A stretch of 64,000 bases of DNA, taken from Selenihalanaerobacter shriftii (GTDB taxonomy: Bacteria; Bacillota; Halanaerobiia; Halobacteroidales; Acetohalobiaceae). Position numbers and translations under genes: made by a program. The notes beneath the pieces are model-generated. The model saw only the letters and a list, made by a program, of their open reading frames with translations. It did not search any database and was not told the origin of the DNA. The stretch covers positions 220,462 to 284,461 of the forward strand of contig NZ_FUWM01000003.1 in assembly GCF_900167185.1 (NCBI RefSeq), written 5' to 3'. Of this stretch, positions 18,358 through 28,103 are shown one piece after another; positions within the stretch are counted from its first letter, which is position 1; each line of letters begins with the position of its first letter.

Positions 18358-18388
18358 GGATATATTTAGGCTAATTCTAAATATATCC
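18358..18388 (-). terminator. Terminator of the RodZ-like gene
   Basis: A perfect 12-bp stem GGATATATTTAG/CTAAATATATCC with a 7-nt loop is followed on the minus strand by TTTTGTTTTT. A direct repeat AAAATATATGAAAAAC lies just to its left. Confidence 0.85.
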
Positions 18389-18420
18389 ATAATTAAATCT
18401 GATTTTTTAAATTTAAAAAA

Positions 18421-19236
18421 CTATTCAGAATTTAATTTAAATTCTTTCTCTATCACTTCACCTTGTTGACCAAAAGGACCAAATATTTTACCATTAGAAA
18501 TAACCTTAACACCTGCAGCATTAGCAGTCAAAACTTTCATTCTCTGATCAGCATGCCAACTCTTCTTCTCGCCACTATTCAATATTTTTTCACAAACTAC
18601 TTTCCCATCTATAACTACTTTAACCCAAGATGATTCTAATGCTTCAATAGTAACATTTAATTTTTGAGCCAATGATTGTGATTGATTAATCTGGTTTGTT
18701 TCATTACTATTTGTCTCTTTTTGAGCAGAACTAATTTTATCCTTCTTTACTTTTACATCTTCTTCATTTAATACTAGTTTTTCTTTCTTTACTGGATTTT
18801 CATTTATTTTCCGAACTTCTTTAGCTAGTTTAACTAAAGCTCTACTACGATATAAACCGAAAACTATAAGTAAGACTAATACTGTAATTGCTGTTGCAGT
18901 TACTACCCTTGTCCAATTGTTCTTCACTCTATTCTGTACCTTTTCCATTAAAGAGATTTTTTGATTTTCTTCCTCATTTAATTTATCTAATTCCTTCTTT
19001 TGTAAAGCTTTTAAATGATTATAGTCTTTTAAAATTTGACTACCATCAAGACCGACATGATTAGCATACACACGTAAAAAACCTTTAAGAAAAACTTCTT
19101 GGGGGATGATATTAAAATTCCCTTCTTCAATTGCTTTAAGATATTTACTACGAACTTTTGTTTCCTGCTGAACTTCTTCTATATCGATTTCCTTTGCTAA
19201 ACGAGCCTCCTTAATCTTTTGGCCTATTTCTTTCAT
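18421..19236 (-). CDS. RodZ-like transmembrane HTH protein
   Basis: The N-terminal HTH_25 domain (IGQKIKEARLAKEIDIEEVQ to about residue 70) is followed by a single membrane helix near 110-130, a charged linker, and a C-terminal DUF4115 domain beginning LNVTIEALESSWVKV. That is the RodZ/YmfM layout: the cytosolic domain contacts MreB and the outer domain supports elongation of the wall. At 271 aa it is close to family length. A Bacillus-type locus places ymfM after spoIIIE and the ymf genes; here it is about 10 kb further on. Confidence 0.9.
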   Translation of the reverse strand: MKEIGQKIKEARLAKEIDIEEVQQETKVRSKYLKAIEEGNFNIIPQEVFLKGFLRVYANHVGLDGSQILKDYNHLKALQKKELDKLNEEENQKISLMEKVQNRVKNNWTRVVTATAITVLVLLIVFGLYRSRALVKLAKEVRKINENPVKKEKLVLNEEDVKVKKDKISSAQKETNSNETNQINQSQSLAQKLNVTIEALESSWVKVVIDGKVVCEKILNSGEKKSWHADQRMKVLTANAAGVKVISNGKIFGPFGQQGEVIEKEFKLNSE

Positions 19237-19422
19237 CTAGGTTACTCCTTCCTTTATTAAATTACCATTTTTCCCAGTTCCCCCTCTTAGTAACCAATTA
19301 ACTTTACTATCTATATATGAAGTAATCCCTTATACTTAATCTCTCTATTATATTATTTTTCAATGTAAAGAAGATAATTCCTCTATATTTAACAAATATT
19401 TAATATGAATAATGTTAAATAT

Positions 19423-20202
19423 CTAATTAAAGTTTAAAATCAAGATTAAGACTCCTATTCCCCAGACATAATAAGCAAAATAATTCAAATTCTCATTCTC
19501 TAAAAGTTTCAATAAAAATTTAATAGATAAATATCCAACTATTGTAGAAATAATCATTCCCGTAAACAAAGCTACAGTATTTATTCCTATAACTCCAGCT
19601 TGAATAACATCTAAAGTTTCTAATAAAGTCGCACCTAATACTGCTGGAATAAAAATTAAAAAAGAAAATCGAGCTGCCTCTTTCCTGCCTAATCCTAACA
19701 AAAGTCCAGCTACAATTGTAGAACCTGACCGAGAAACCCCAGGAGTAATTGCCATCCCTTGCGCAATGCCTATCAATATAACATGAAACCAACTTAAATC
19801 TAAAATGCTTTTATTAAACTTTATATCTAAATTTTCAACTAACCAAAGTAATAATCCGGTTACTACTAAAGCAACTCCCACAGCCAAAATAGAACCAAAT
19901 AAGCTCTCAAAGATATCTTTTAAACCAAAACCTATTATAGCAGTAGGAATTGAAGCCATAATAATTAAAAAACGTTCTTTATTATGCTTAGGATCTAAGC
20001 TTAGTAATCTTTTAATATCCTTCCAATAAAAGATTAAAACTGCAATTAAGGTTCCAAAATGTAAGAATACATTATAAATTAACTGTGGTTCTTTAAGTCC
20101 CAGTAATCTTTGGAAAATGACTAGGTGTCCTGAACTACTAATAGGCAAGAATTCAGTTATTCCTTGTACTATCCCCAAAATAATACTTTCTAATGTAGAC
20201 AT
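19423..20202 (-). CDS. uppP: Undecaprenyl-diphosphatase (UppP/BacA)
   Basis: Integral membrane enzyme recycling the C55 carrier lipid by dephosphorylation. The 259-aa protein has eight or so membrane segments and both signatures: QGITEFLPISSSGHLV near residue 14 and PGVSRSGSTIVAG near 158. It belongs to the same cell-wall theme as the RodZ-like gene downstream, but a 186-nt gap with no clear hairpin separates them. Confidence 0.96.
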   Translation of the reverse strand: MSTLESIILGIVQGITEFLPISSSGHLVIFQRLLGLKEPQLIYNVFLHFGTLIAVLIFYWKDIKRLLSLDPKHNKERFLIIMASIPTAIIGFGLKDIFESLFGSILAVGVALVVTGLLLWLVENLDIKFNKSILDLSWFHVILIGIAQGMAITPGVSRSGSTIVAGLLLGLGRKEAARFSFLIFIPAVLGATLLETLDVIQAGVIGINTVALFTGMIISTIVGYLSIKFLLKLLENENLNYFAYYVWGIGVLILILNFN

Positions 20203-20308
20203 TAATTTGTCACTTCCTTAACCCTAAAAATTTTACTATCTATTCTTTATTATTCTACGTTAAATATAAATTTTTAATTACTCTCTTTAAAATCTTCCTA
20301 TCTGCAAA

Positions 20309-20848
20309 TTAATTCTCTATTATAACCTTATCTATAATACTTATATAATCTAATAAAGCTAATCCTGTAGGAACTAACTTGTACTTTTCTTTAGCTATCT
20401 CATCATACGGAATACTCTTTCTTCCGCCTTGGCGTTGATGAACCATATACTTATCTAATAATTCAAAGGGTAGATAATATGCTTCATCTAACCCTTTGAA
20501 CCTAATCAATAAAAAGGCAATAGCACCACATTCATATTGATCCTTTAGATATCTATACTGATGTTGTTTAATATTCTTCAAATCAAATCTAGTATCAACA
20601 TTAGTCCCTTTAGCATCAAAAACTATAGTCCTACCTTGATAAGTACCTATATAATCCACTGTTGACTTTTTTTCATAAAAAGCACTAGTAATCTTGCCAC
20701 TTTGTGAATTAACATTAAGTACTTTAATAGGAATCGGTATCTTTTGGATTTTCGCTATCCCTTGTGAATTATAATATTGGTTAGTAGTTTCTAATTCAAT
20801 TTCTAACTGTTTACCACGGTTAGCATAACTCCTATTATATTTGACCAC
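20309..20848 (-). CDS. recU: RecU-type Holliday junction resolvase
   Basis: The 179-aa product has the RecU order: NRGKQLE near residue 11, a KKSTVDYIG metal-site segment near 60, VFDAKGT near 75 and the C-terminal DYIS block. RecU cuts four-way junctions during recombination and chromosome segregation. It starts at GTG, whose ribosome site GGGGTGA overlaps the stop codon of the sigma-factor gene 4 nt upstream, so the two are translationally linked. Confidence 0.88.
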   Translation of the reverse strand: MVKYNRSYANRGKQLEIELETTNQYYNSQGIAKIQKIPIPIKVLNVNSQSGKITSAFYEKKSTVDYIGTYQGRTIVFDAKGTNVDTRFDLKNIKQHQYRYLKDQYECGAIAFLLIRFKGLDEAYYLPFELLDKYMVHQRQGGRKSIPYDEIAKEKYKLVPTGLALLDYISIIDKVIIEN

Positions 20849-20852
20849 TATA

Positions 20853-21677
20853 TCACCCCAAATAGCCTTTTAATTGCTTAATACGAGTAGGATGTTTTAA
20901 TCTATTTAATGCTTTTAATTGAATTTGTCTAATTCTTTCACGAGTTACTCCAAATTCCTCGCCAACTTCTTTTAAAGTTCTTGGTCTACTATCTCTTAAA
21001 CCAAATCGAAGTCTAATTACTTCAGCTTCTCTATCTGATAGTTGAGTTAATAGTTCTTCTAAATCTTCTCTTAATAACTGCCTGCTAGTTCCTTCTACAG
21101 GGTCATCTGCACCATTACTAGGTACTAATTCTCCTAATTCCGTGCTATCATCATCACCTACTAATTGATTCAAAGAAGTTAAATTTTGATCAGTTACTAT
21201 CTGTAATACCTCTTTTACTTTTTCTAATGATATATCTGTCTCATTAGCTATATCCTCAGCAGTAGGCTCTCTTCCTAACTCATTTTGTAATTTTCCTTTA
21301 GTCTTAAATATTTTATTTGTCTTCTGCCAAACATGAACCGGTATCCTAATTGTCTTACCTTGATTAGCTATAGCTCTAGTCACCCTTTGCTTAATCCACC
21401 AGGAAGCATAAGTACTAAACCGATACCCTTTATCAGGATCAAATTTCTCTACAGCTGTAATTAAACCTATATTCCCCTCCTGTACTAAATCTTGTAAATC
21501 TAAACCTTTTCCTTGGTATTTATTAGCTATACTTACTACTAAACGCAAATTATGTTCTATAAGTTTATCCTTAGCTTCTGAATCACCTTTTTGGGCTCTT
21601 TTAGCTAATGAAATTTCTTCCTTTTTTGACAAAATATCATGAGAGATATCTTTATAGTATTGATTAATAGAATTAAT
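20853..21677 (-). CDS. RNA polymerase sigma-70 family factor (RpoD/RpoS-like), probable ATT start
   Basis: Regions 1.2 ([10 protein letters not shown]), 2 ([31 protein letters not shown] and [13 protein letters not shown]), 3 and 4.2 ([14 protein letters not shown]) are complete. The length and lack of region 1.1 suggest a group 2 factor rather than the main SigA. A TTG at 21632 would cut into region 1.2 and has no ribosome site. In frame upstream the sequence reads [20 protein letters not shown], fitting the usual Y-L-x-E-I pattern. AGGAGGG (21685-21691) stands 7 nt before an ATT at 21677. The ATT start is inferred; it recalls infC. Confidence 0.88.
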   Translation of the reverse strand: MNSINQYYKDISHDILSKKEEISLAKRAQKGDSEAKDKLIEHNLRLVVSIANKYQGKGLDLQDLVQEGNIGLITAVEKFDPDKGYRFSTYASWWIKQRVTRAIANQGKTIRIPVHVWQKTNKIFKTKGKLQNELGREPTAEDIANETDISLEKVKEVLQIVTDQNLTSLNQLVGDDDSTELGELVPSNGADDPVEGTSRQLLREDLEELLTQLSDREAEVIRLRFGLRDSRPRTLKEVGEEFGVTRERIRQIQLKALNRLKHPTRIKQLKGYLG

Positions 21678-21911
21678 CGTATTTCCCTCCTAAACTAATA
21701 ATCTTAGCTCTTAAATTTAATTTTATTATTTTATACAGTTACCATGTTATCCTTCTTTAAAACCCCCTATCATTCCTGCCTAATTGATGAAGTTAAATAA
21801 ATTATTATAATTTTCTTACCAAAAATTAATTATAATAAATTACATATTATTATCCATCATGTTACAGACTAACTCATAAATAAAGTTTAAACATAAAGGA
21901 GTTGATATAAC

Positions 21912-22124
21912 TTGGATACTTTAAATAAACTAGCACTTATTCTAATAATTGTTGGCGCCTTAAATTGGGGATCTATTGGATTATTTCAATATGATCTAGT
22001 AGCTGCTTTATTTGGTGGTCAAGCTTCAGCACTTAGTAGAGCAGTCTATTCCTTAGTTGGATTAGCAGGACTTTATTCCATACTCTTTTTATTTAATGAC
22101 CAAACTGTTACCGAAGAAGAATAA
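21912..22124 (+). CDS. DUF378 small membrane protein
   Basis: A 70-aa protein with two hydrophobic helices and the DUF378 motif LIIVGALNWGSIGLFQYDLVAALF. Translation starts at TTG, preceded by AAGGAG with a 10-nt spacing. Function of the family is unknown (YuzA-like). It is a rare plus-strand gene, convergent with the LysM gene and closed by a shared bidirectional terminator. Confidence 0.9.
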   Translation: MDTLNKLALILIIVGALNWGSIGLFQYDLVAALFGGQASALSRAVYSLVGLAGLYSILFLFNDQTVTEEE

Positions 22125-22127
22125 GGC

Positions 22128-22158
22128 AAAAGCGACTACCATCATGGTAGTCGCTTTT
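22128..22158. terminator. Bidirectional terminator between DUF378 and LysM genes
   Basis: Two 15-nt arms AAAAGCGACTACCAT and ATGGTAGTCGCTTTT are perfect complements about a single C. The A and T runs at the ends suit both strands. Confidence 0.9.
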
Positions 22159-22170
22159 CATTAAAGTCAA

Positions 22171-23082
22171 TTAAAATTCAATTTCTACTCTATCACGGTC
22201 TAACCTTCTCCCATTAGTGTTTACAAAGTATGCACTATAAAATCCTTCTTCTACAAATTGATCTTTTGGTACTGTAACCAAATGATATCCTCTAGCCTTT
22301 CGTTCAACTTCTACTGTAATCATGTTATCTTCTAAAGACATATCTACAATATTATATTCTATAGCTCCAATTACTATTTCTTCATTAAAATCTATTCCAC
22401 TTGGAACTCTAATATCAAATCGTTCTAATATTCTTCGTAATTGGAATCTAGTACTGACAGCAAAAAATCTTTCATCTAATCTTGCTCTATAATTAATCTC
22501 ATTATCTATTGCCACAGTTTTAAAATCTAGTCCACCTACACCATTCTCATCTCCATCCTCATCTGGACATGGTACAATTAATCTTCGTCCTGGGAATATT
22601 AAATCAGGATTGCTAATACTATTAAAGAAGACTAGCTGACTAACAGTTGTATCAAATTCTTGAGCTATTTCAAATAAAGTATCTCCTTGGCTTACTGTAT
22701 ACTCATTGAAACAATCAGGTGGTGGTGGTAAAAGAATTGGTAAATTAATTACCATACCAGCTTGAATCTCATCTGGATCTTCAATATCCGGATTTAACCT
22801 TAATAAAGTTCGCACTGTAGTATTATATTTTTGAGCAAGTACGAACAGGGTTTCACCTGGCTGCACAACATGTTGGGCATATCTAATATCTGGAGCAGGA
22901 GCTTCCCCTAAGTCATCAATCAATTCATTTAACATATCAATTTGATTCATTTGACATTCCATTAATCGATCAACCATATCATTTAAATCTGGATCAGTAA
23001 CTTGATTATTTAATTCTCTATATAAAGTCAGCAATGCTTTCTCTCTACTTAAAATCTCTCTAGCTGTTAACAAACCATCCAT
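22171..23082 (-). CDS. Double-LysM protein with a four-helix-like N-terminus
   Basis: Residues 1-60 form a helical ferritin-like or coat-like segment (LLTAREILSREKALLTLYRE). Two LysM modules follow, near residues 72-117 (VVQPGETLFVLAQKYNTTV) and 128-171 (TVSQGDTLFEIAQEFDTTV). The C-terminal 120 residues are rich in Arg, Asp and Glu and I do not recognise them. There is no signal peptide. Together with spore genes nearby, a spore-coat-associated role is plausible but inferred. The start is the ATG at 23082 with AAAGGAGG at good distance; the in-frame GTG at 23100 contains that ribosome site. Confidence 0.82.
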   Translation of the reverse strand: MDGLLTAREILSREKALLTLYRELNNQVTDPDLNDMVDRLMECQMNQIDMLNELIDDLGEAPAPDIRYAQHVVQPGETLFVLAQKYNTTVRTLLRLNPDIEDPDEIQAGMVINLPILLPPPPDCFNEYTVSQGDTLFEIAQEFDTTVSQLVFFNSISNPDLIFPGRRLIVPCPDEDGDENGVGGLDFKTVAIDNEINYRARLDERFFAVSTRFQLRRILERFDIRVPSGIDFNEEIVIGAIEYNIVDMSLEDNMITVEVERKARGYHLVTVPKDQFVEEGFYSAYFVNTNGRRLDRDRVEIEF

Positions 23083-23166
23083 GCTTTTTCCTCCTTTCAC
23101 ATTTCATTTCTACACTTTATGATATGTTTATGCACTAAAGTACAATCTGTGAATCATAAAATAAAA

Positions 23167-23194
23167 AAAGACCTTCAAATATTTGAAGGTCTTT
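23167..23194 (-). terminator. Terminator of the nucleoside ABC importer operon
   Basis: A 28-bp perfect palindrome (arm AAAGACCTTCAAAT) ends 6 nt past the stop codon of the last permease gene and is followed by a T-rich tract. Confidence 0.88.
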
Positions 23195-23200
23195 AAGAAT

Positions 23201-24088
23201 TTATCGTTTTCCTTTTTCAAATGGTTCACCAACAGCTGCCGGTGGAGTTGCTTTTCCAATAACTCCAGCTAAAGCAATAATAGTAAAGATATATGGAATC
23301 ATCTGTATAAATTCAGTAGGAATACCCATCCCTTGTAAGCGAATCTGTACTGCTTGAGCAAATCCAAACAATAAGCTAGCTCCTAATGCCCCAAATGGTG
23401 TCCATTTACCAAAAATCATGGCTGCTAAAGCTATAAATCCTCGTCCAGCTGTCATTCCTTCTCGAAAACTATCCAATACACCTAAAGAAAGATGAGCGCC
23501 TGCTAGACCAGCTAATACTCCACTGATTCCTACACAGATATATCTAAGTTTTTCTACATCAATCCCAACAGAATCAGCAGCATGAGGATGCTCACCTACT
23601 GATCTTACTCGTAAGCCAAAAGGAGTATAAAATAAAATATAATGAGCTATAGCAACAACTCCTAAACCTAAATAAACTGTTGGTTTAAATGGGCCCCAAT
23701 AGGGCAATGCTTGGACTCCATCAGAAGTACCAGAAGTATTAAATATAATATTTAATAGAAAAACAGTTCCTCCAGTAGCTAACATATTAATAGCTACCCC
23801 ACTAACAACTTGATCAGCATGATATTTAATACTAACTATAGCATGAATCATAGAAAATAACCCGCCAAAAATTAATGCACCTATAATTCCTAACCAAGGA
23901 CTTCCTGTAAAATAACTAACAACTACCGCTACAAAGGCTCCTGCTAACATTAATCCTTCTAGTGCAATATTAATAATTCCGGCACGCTCAGAATAGAGTC
24001 CTCCTACAGCAGCTATCATTAGAGGTGTAGCCATTCTTAGAGTTGAAGCTAAGGTTTTTAAATTAAATATTTCTGATAAAATATCCAT
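23201..24088 (-). CDS. ABC transporter permease of the BMP/nucleoside family (NupQ-like)
   Basis: A 295-aa membrane protein with about eight segments and the branched-permease signature of YufQ/NupQ: ERAGIINIALEGLMLAGAF near residue 30 and LRVRSVGEHPHAADSVGID near 160. It should pair with the permease encoded immediately upstream to form the membrane channel of a nucleoside importer. The start codon overlaps the stop of that gene by one base, so they are coupled. Confidence 0.9.
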   Translation of the reverse strand: MDILSEIFNLKTLASTLRMATPLMIAAVGGLYSERAGIINIALEGLMLAGAFVAVVVSYFTGSPWLGIIGALIFGGLFSMIHAIVSIKYHADQVVSGVAINMLATGGTVFLLNIIFNTSGTSDGVQALPYWGPFKPTVYLGLGVVAIAHYILFYTPFGLRVRSVGEHPHAADSVGIDVEKLRYICVGISGVLAGLAGAHLSLGVLDSFREGMTAGRGFIALAAMIFGKWTPFGALGASLLFGFAQAVQIRLQGMGIPTEFIQMIPYIFTIIALAGVIGKATPPAAVGEPFEKGKR

Positions 24089-25152
24089 TATGCTACACCT
24101 CCTTTACTTTTATTAGGAATAAACTTTCTAAAGAAAGCATCAGCTGCTACAAAGAAGATAATAATGGACTGAATAATAGTTACTAGATCAATCGGCACTC
24201 CGGCAGACATATTCATAAAGGTTCGTCCATTAGCTAAAGCCCCAAATAGAATACCAGCTAATAAGATTCCTGCTGGATGATTTCTACCTAATAAAGCAAC
24301 AGCAATTCCCGTAAAACCATAACCTGGTGAAAAACCTTGAATATAATAGTGATATAATCCTAATGCCCGTTCTGCTCCTCCTAAACCAGCCAAACCACCA
24401 CTGATTAACATAGCTAAAACAATATTTTTTGGAGCACTAATACCGCCGTATTCAGCGGCATCAGGATTAATCCCTACCGCCCTAATTTCATATCCAATAG
24501 TTGTCTTCCATAATAAATAATAGATAAATAATAATACGATTAAAACTATTATAAAACCTAAATTCAAATAAGATCTAATATTCAAAATATTAGAGAAACG
24601 CCATAAGTATGCACTTGATTCAATTGGAGGCGTCTTAATCTGACCAGGATTCGCTAACACTTTTAAACTTATATATGCTACTAAAGCATAAGATATATAA
24701 TTCATCATAATTGTCGTAATTACTTCATGAACACCTAAAAAAGCCTTTAAAACTGCTGGAACTGCAATCCATAAGGCTCCAGCTACAACTGCTGCAGTAA
24801 TAGCTAAAGGTAAATGTAGTATTAAAGGTAACCCTTTAAATGTACCAACCCATGCTGCTGCTATCCCCCCTACTAACAATTGACCTTCTCCGCCAATATT
24901 AAATATTCCACATCTAAAAGCAAATGCGACTGATAACCCAGTCAAAATCAATGGTGTAGCAGATAATAATGTGTCAGCAAATCTGTTTAAATTTCCAAAA
25001 GCACCTTGCAAAAGTGCAGAATATGTGGCAACAGGATCATATCCAAAAGCTAATACGATCACTGCCCCAATAATAAATGAAAAGATAATTGCTAAAACTG
25101 GAATCAAAAGTTCAATAGCAAGTGATTTAAAATCAATCTTATCTAGCCCCAT
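24088..25152 (-). CDS. ABC transporter permease of the BMP/nucleoside family (NupP-like)
   Basis: A 354-aa permease with about ten hydrophobic segments. FRCGIFNIGGEGQLLVGGI near residue 79 and YEIRAVGINPDAAEYGGI near 225 are the conserved loops of the NupP/YufP family. It lies 18 nt downstream of the ATPase gene and one base before its partner permease. The substrate is inferred from the BMP-type binding protein in the same cluster. Confidence 0.9.
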   Translation of the reverse strand: MGLDKIDFKSLAIELLIPVLAIIFSFIIGAVIVLAFGYDPVATYSALLQGAFGNLNRFADTLLSATPLILTGLSVAFAFRCGIFNIGGEGQLLVGGIAAAWVGTFKGLPLILHLPLAITAAVVAGALWIAVPAVLKAFLGVHEVITTIMMNYISYALVAYISLKVLANPGQIKTPPIESSAYLWRFSNILNIRSYLNLGFIIVLIVLLFIYYLLWKTTIGYEIRAVGINPDAAEYGGISAPKNIVLAMLISGGLAGLGGAERALGLYHYYIQGFSPGYGFTGIAVALLGRNHPAGILLAGILFGALANGRTFMNMSAGVPIDLVTIIQSIIIFFVAADAFFRKFIPNKSKGGVA

Positions 25153-25170
25153 TGTAGTACCTCCTATCGC

Positions 25171-26691
25171 TTAATTTACTTCTTCTAGACTTCCTCCAGC
25201 CATTAAGATACCTAACTTTTCCTCAGTAGCTTCATCAGCATCAACAATTTCTACAATTTCTCCCTCATACATAACTGCAATTCGATCACTTAATGACATT
25301 ACTTCCGGTAGTTCTGCCGAAACTAGTAAAATAGCTTTTCCTTGAGCTCGTTGTTTAAGGATTCTCCGATGAATGAATTCAATCGCTCCAACATCAACTC
25401 CTCTAGTAGGTTGAGAAGCAATTAAAAATTCTGGATCTAAATATAATTCTCTGGCAACAATAATTTTTTGTTGATTTCCTCCAGATAAAGAACGAACCAA
25501 AGCTTCTTTATTTCTAGGGCGAATATCATATTCTGGAATTAAATGTTTGGCATGTTTATTTAATTCATTAAAATCTAAATTGATCCCTTTAGCAAATGGC
25601 TTACGATAGTAATATCCTAACACTAGATTATCTTCAACAGTGTAATCTAATACTAAACCATGTTTATGTCTATCCTCAGGAATATGAGCAACTTTAGCCT
25701 CTTGAATATTTCTAGCAGATTCATTGTAAAGACTTTTTTCATGTACAGTATAATCTCCACTAATTGCCTCTCTTAATCCACTTAAGACTTCAACTAATTC
25801 TGTTTGACCATTTCCTTCCACTCCTGCTATTCCTAGAATTTCACCTGAGTGAATCTGAAACGAAACCGAATCTAAAGCCGATATATTCTTTTCATTAGTA
25901 ACAGATAGATCATTAACATCTACTACTACTTCTCCTAAATCAACCTCTTCTTTCTCTACTTCTAATAATACTTCTCTACCTACCATCATTTTAGCTAAAC
26001 TTTCTTGTGTAGCCTCTTCTGTATCAACTGTTCCTATTGACTTTCCTTTTCTTAAAACTGTAATACGATCTGAAACTGTTAAAACTTCTTTCAATTTATG
26101 GGTAATAAATATAATTGATTTACCTTGCTTTGTTAATGAATTCATAATTTTATATAATCCTTCTACTTCTTGAGGAGTCAATACAGCAGTTGGTTCATCT
26201 AGAATTAATATTTCAGCACCTCGATATAATGCTTTTAAAATTTCCACCCGTTGCTGCATACCTACTGGTATATCCTTAATTTTAGCAGTAGCATCAACCT
26301 CTAAGCCAAATTTATCTGATAATTCATCAACCTCTTTAATAGCTTCTTTGATATTGATTCTTAAACCTTTAGTTGGTTCAGAACCCAATACTATATTTTC
26401 AGCTACTGTTAACGTCGGTACCAACATAAAGTGTTGATGTACCATTCCAATACCACGTTCAATGGCATCTTGAGGATCATCTATATCCAATTCTTCTCCT
26501 CTATAAAAAATTTTACCTTCCTCAGGAGTATACATACCAAAGAGAACACTCATTAAAGTTGATTTCCCAGCTCCATTTTCACCGATTAAAGCATGAATTT
26601 CTCCTTGGCACAGATCTAAATTAACTTGATCATTGGCTATAACTCCTGGAAAACGCTTAGTAATATTCCTCATCTCCAGGATTTTATTCAA
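25171..26691 (-). CDS. Double-domain sugar/nucleoside ABC ATPase (NupO-like)
   Basis: A 506-aa ATPase with two ABC cassettes. The first has GENGAGKST near residue 39 and a relaxed signature IPVGMQQR. The second has LSGGNQQK near 400 but a modified Walker A (GVEGNGQTE), the asymmetric pattern usual for RbsA/YufO-type proteins. It starts at TTG, with AAGGGGG 8 nt before it. A long palindrome lies between this gene and the binding-protein gene upstream. Confidence 0.92.
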   Translation of the reverse strand: MNKILEMRNITKRFPGVIANDQVNLDLCQGEIHALIGENGAGKSTLMSVLFGMYTPEEGKIFYRGEELDIDDPQDAIERGIGMVHQHFMLVPTLTVAENIVLGSEPTKGLRINIKEAIKEVDELSDKFGLEVDATAKIKDIPVGMQQRVEILKALYRGAEILILDEPTAVLTPQEVEGLYKIMNSLTKQGKSIIFITHKLKEVLTVSDRITVLRKGKSIGTVDTEEATQESLAKMMVGREVLLEVEKEEVDLGEVVVDVNDLSVTNEKNISALDSVSFQIHSGEILGIAGVEGNGQTELVEVLSGLREAISGDYTVHEKSLYNESARNIQEAKVAHIPEDRHKHGLVLDYTVEDNLVLGYYYRKPFAKGINLDFNELNKHAKHLIPEYDIRPRNKEALVRSLSGGNQQKIIVARELYLDPEFLIASQPTRGVDVGAIEFIHRRILKQRAQGKAILLVSAELPEVMSLSDRIAVMYEGEIVEIVDADEATEEKLGILMAGGSLEEVN

Positions 26692-26785
26692 CTAAATTAC
26701 CCCCTTCATTATTAATATAAATTATCAATTTGTGAATATTAAGTATTAATAACAATGATACCCAAATAAATAATTACTAATGAAT

Positions 26786-26823
26786 AAAGTAGTTATTAGG
26801 GGAATTCCCCTAATAACTACTTT
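26786..26823 (-). terminator. 38-bp perfect palindrome between binding-protein and ATPase genes
   Basis: Each 19-nt arm (from AAAGTAGTTATTAGGGGAA) meets its complement at the centre with no loop. On the minus strand it is followed by TTTATTCATT, a weak T tract. It probably acts as a partial terminator or mRNA stabiliser that keeps the binding protein more abundant than the transporter. Confidence 0.75.
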
Positions 26824-26856
26824 GCCTACTAAAGTTATCTTATATAGATATAGATC

Positions 26857-28014
26857 TTACTCTTGACTTTGCTTTAAATAATTAGGTACCTCGATTTCAC
26901 CAGAGATAATCTTCTTTCTAATATCCATGATTCTTTCTTTAATATCTTCTGGAATTCTATTCTTCATTTTCTTGATATCTTCTACATCTTCTTTAGTAAT
27001 ATCTCCTAACTTCTGAGCTGATTTAACTGTAGGACCTACCCCAGTTAATGGTGTTAAACCTACACCTTCCTCTTCTAAACCAAACTCCTGAACTCCTGCT
27101 TGGAAATTATCATTCTTAACAGCTTTAACTGTTTGATATACAGCATTATCTACTTGCTTTAACATACTAGTTAAAACAAAGCCAGGCTGCACCCAATCTT
27201 GGTCTGAATCAACTCCAATAGCATAATTACCTGTTTTAGCAGCAGCTTTAAATAATCCACCGCCAGTACCACCAGAAGCATGATAAATAATATCTGCACC
27301 ATTGTCATATTGAGATAGTGCAATTTCTTTTCCTTTAGCTGGGTTATTAAACGCTGATGGAGAAGTTCCAGCATAAGCAATCTTCACCTTTACATTAGTT
27401 CCTTCTTGCTTATTTATATACTCTACTCCGGACGTATAACCTAACTCAAACTTATGAATTAATGGCATATTCATTCCGCCTAAAAATCCTACCACTTCTT
27501 CATTATTAATCCCTTTAACTTCTTCATGAGTAGTTAATAAAGCAGATAAAGCTCCTGCTAAAAATGAACCCTCATGCTCTTTAAAAGTTAAAGAAGCTAC
27601 ATTATCACGTTTGACAACATCATCAATTAAAGCAAATTTAGTATCCTTAAATTCCTTAGAAACCTTATCTACTGCATCCTTTTGCATAAATCCAACACCA
27701 ATTACTAAATCATAACCATTTTGTGCTAAAAATCTTAATCCTTTTTCTGCTGCTGAAACCTCTTTCGGCTCTATATATTTATATTCAATATCGAATTCTT
27801 TCTTAGCTCTCTCTAATCCACGAATAGCTGAGTCATTAAAGGACTTATCACCTTTACCTCCGCTCGATAAAACAATACCTACTTTGAAGTTTTCCCCTTG
27901 CTCATTTGGTACACCTTCTTCAGTTTGATTACCCCCACCAGCACAACCAGCTACTATAATTCCTAACATTAAAATAGTTACTAATAATGCAGTGCTTCGC
28001 TTAAATTTAAACAT
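26857..28014 (-). CDS. BMP-family nucleoside-binding lipoprotein (NupN/PnrA-like)
   Basis: The N-terminus has a signal peptide ending in the lipobox IIVAGC, then a Gly-rich linker and the BMP domain: KVGIVLSSGGKGDKSFNDSA near residue 44, VGVGFMQ, and YHASGGTGGGLFKAA near 245. BMP proteins such as PnrA and NupN bind purine nucleosides. At 385 aa it is of family length. It is the first gene of the transporter cluster and follows its GntR regulator by about 90 nt. Confidence 0.92.
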   Translation of the reverse strand: MFKFKRSTALLVTILMLGIIVAGCAGGGNQTEEGVPNEQGENFKVGIVLSSGGKGDKSFNDSAIRGLERAKKEFDIEYKYIEPKEVSAAEKGLRFLAQNGYDLVIGVGFMQKDAVDKVSKEFKDTKFALIDDVVKRDNVASLTFKEHEGSFLAGALSALLTTHEEVKGINNEEVVGFLGGMNMPLIHKFELGYTSGVEYINKQEGTNVKVKIAYAGTSPSAFNNPAKGKEIALSQYDNGADIIYHASGGTGGGLFKAAAKTGNYAIGVDSDQDWVQPGFVLTSMLKQVDNAVYQTVKAVKNDNFQAGVQEFGLEEEGVGLTPLTGVGPTVKSAQKLGDITKEDVEDIKKMKNRIPEDIKERIMDIRKKIISGEIEVPNYLKQSQE

Positions 28015-28103
28015 TAAATTACCTCCTAGTTAGAATTTTATTAATTCACAAATTAAGTAAGTAGGTTAATCTTTTATCAATTTTAAGTCATATTCACCCC
28101 CTA

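Noticed and set aside
19520..19792. Open frame on the minus strand inside uppP
   Set aside because: It lies in another frame of a clear uppP gene, has no family pattern and no ribosome site; similar shadow frames inside carB/putP/infB/pnp etc. were dropped for the same reason.
21630..21632. TTG at 21632 as the start of the sigma factor
   Set aside because: No ribosome site precedes it and the family sequence continues upstream to a well-placed AGGAGGG.
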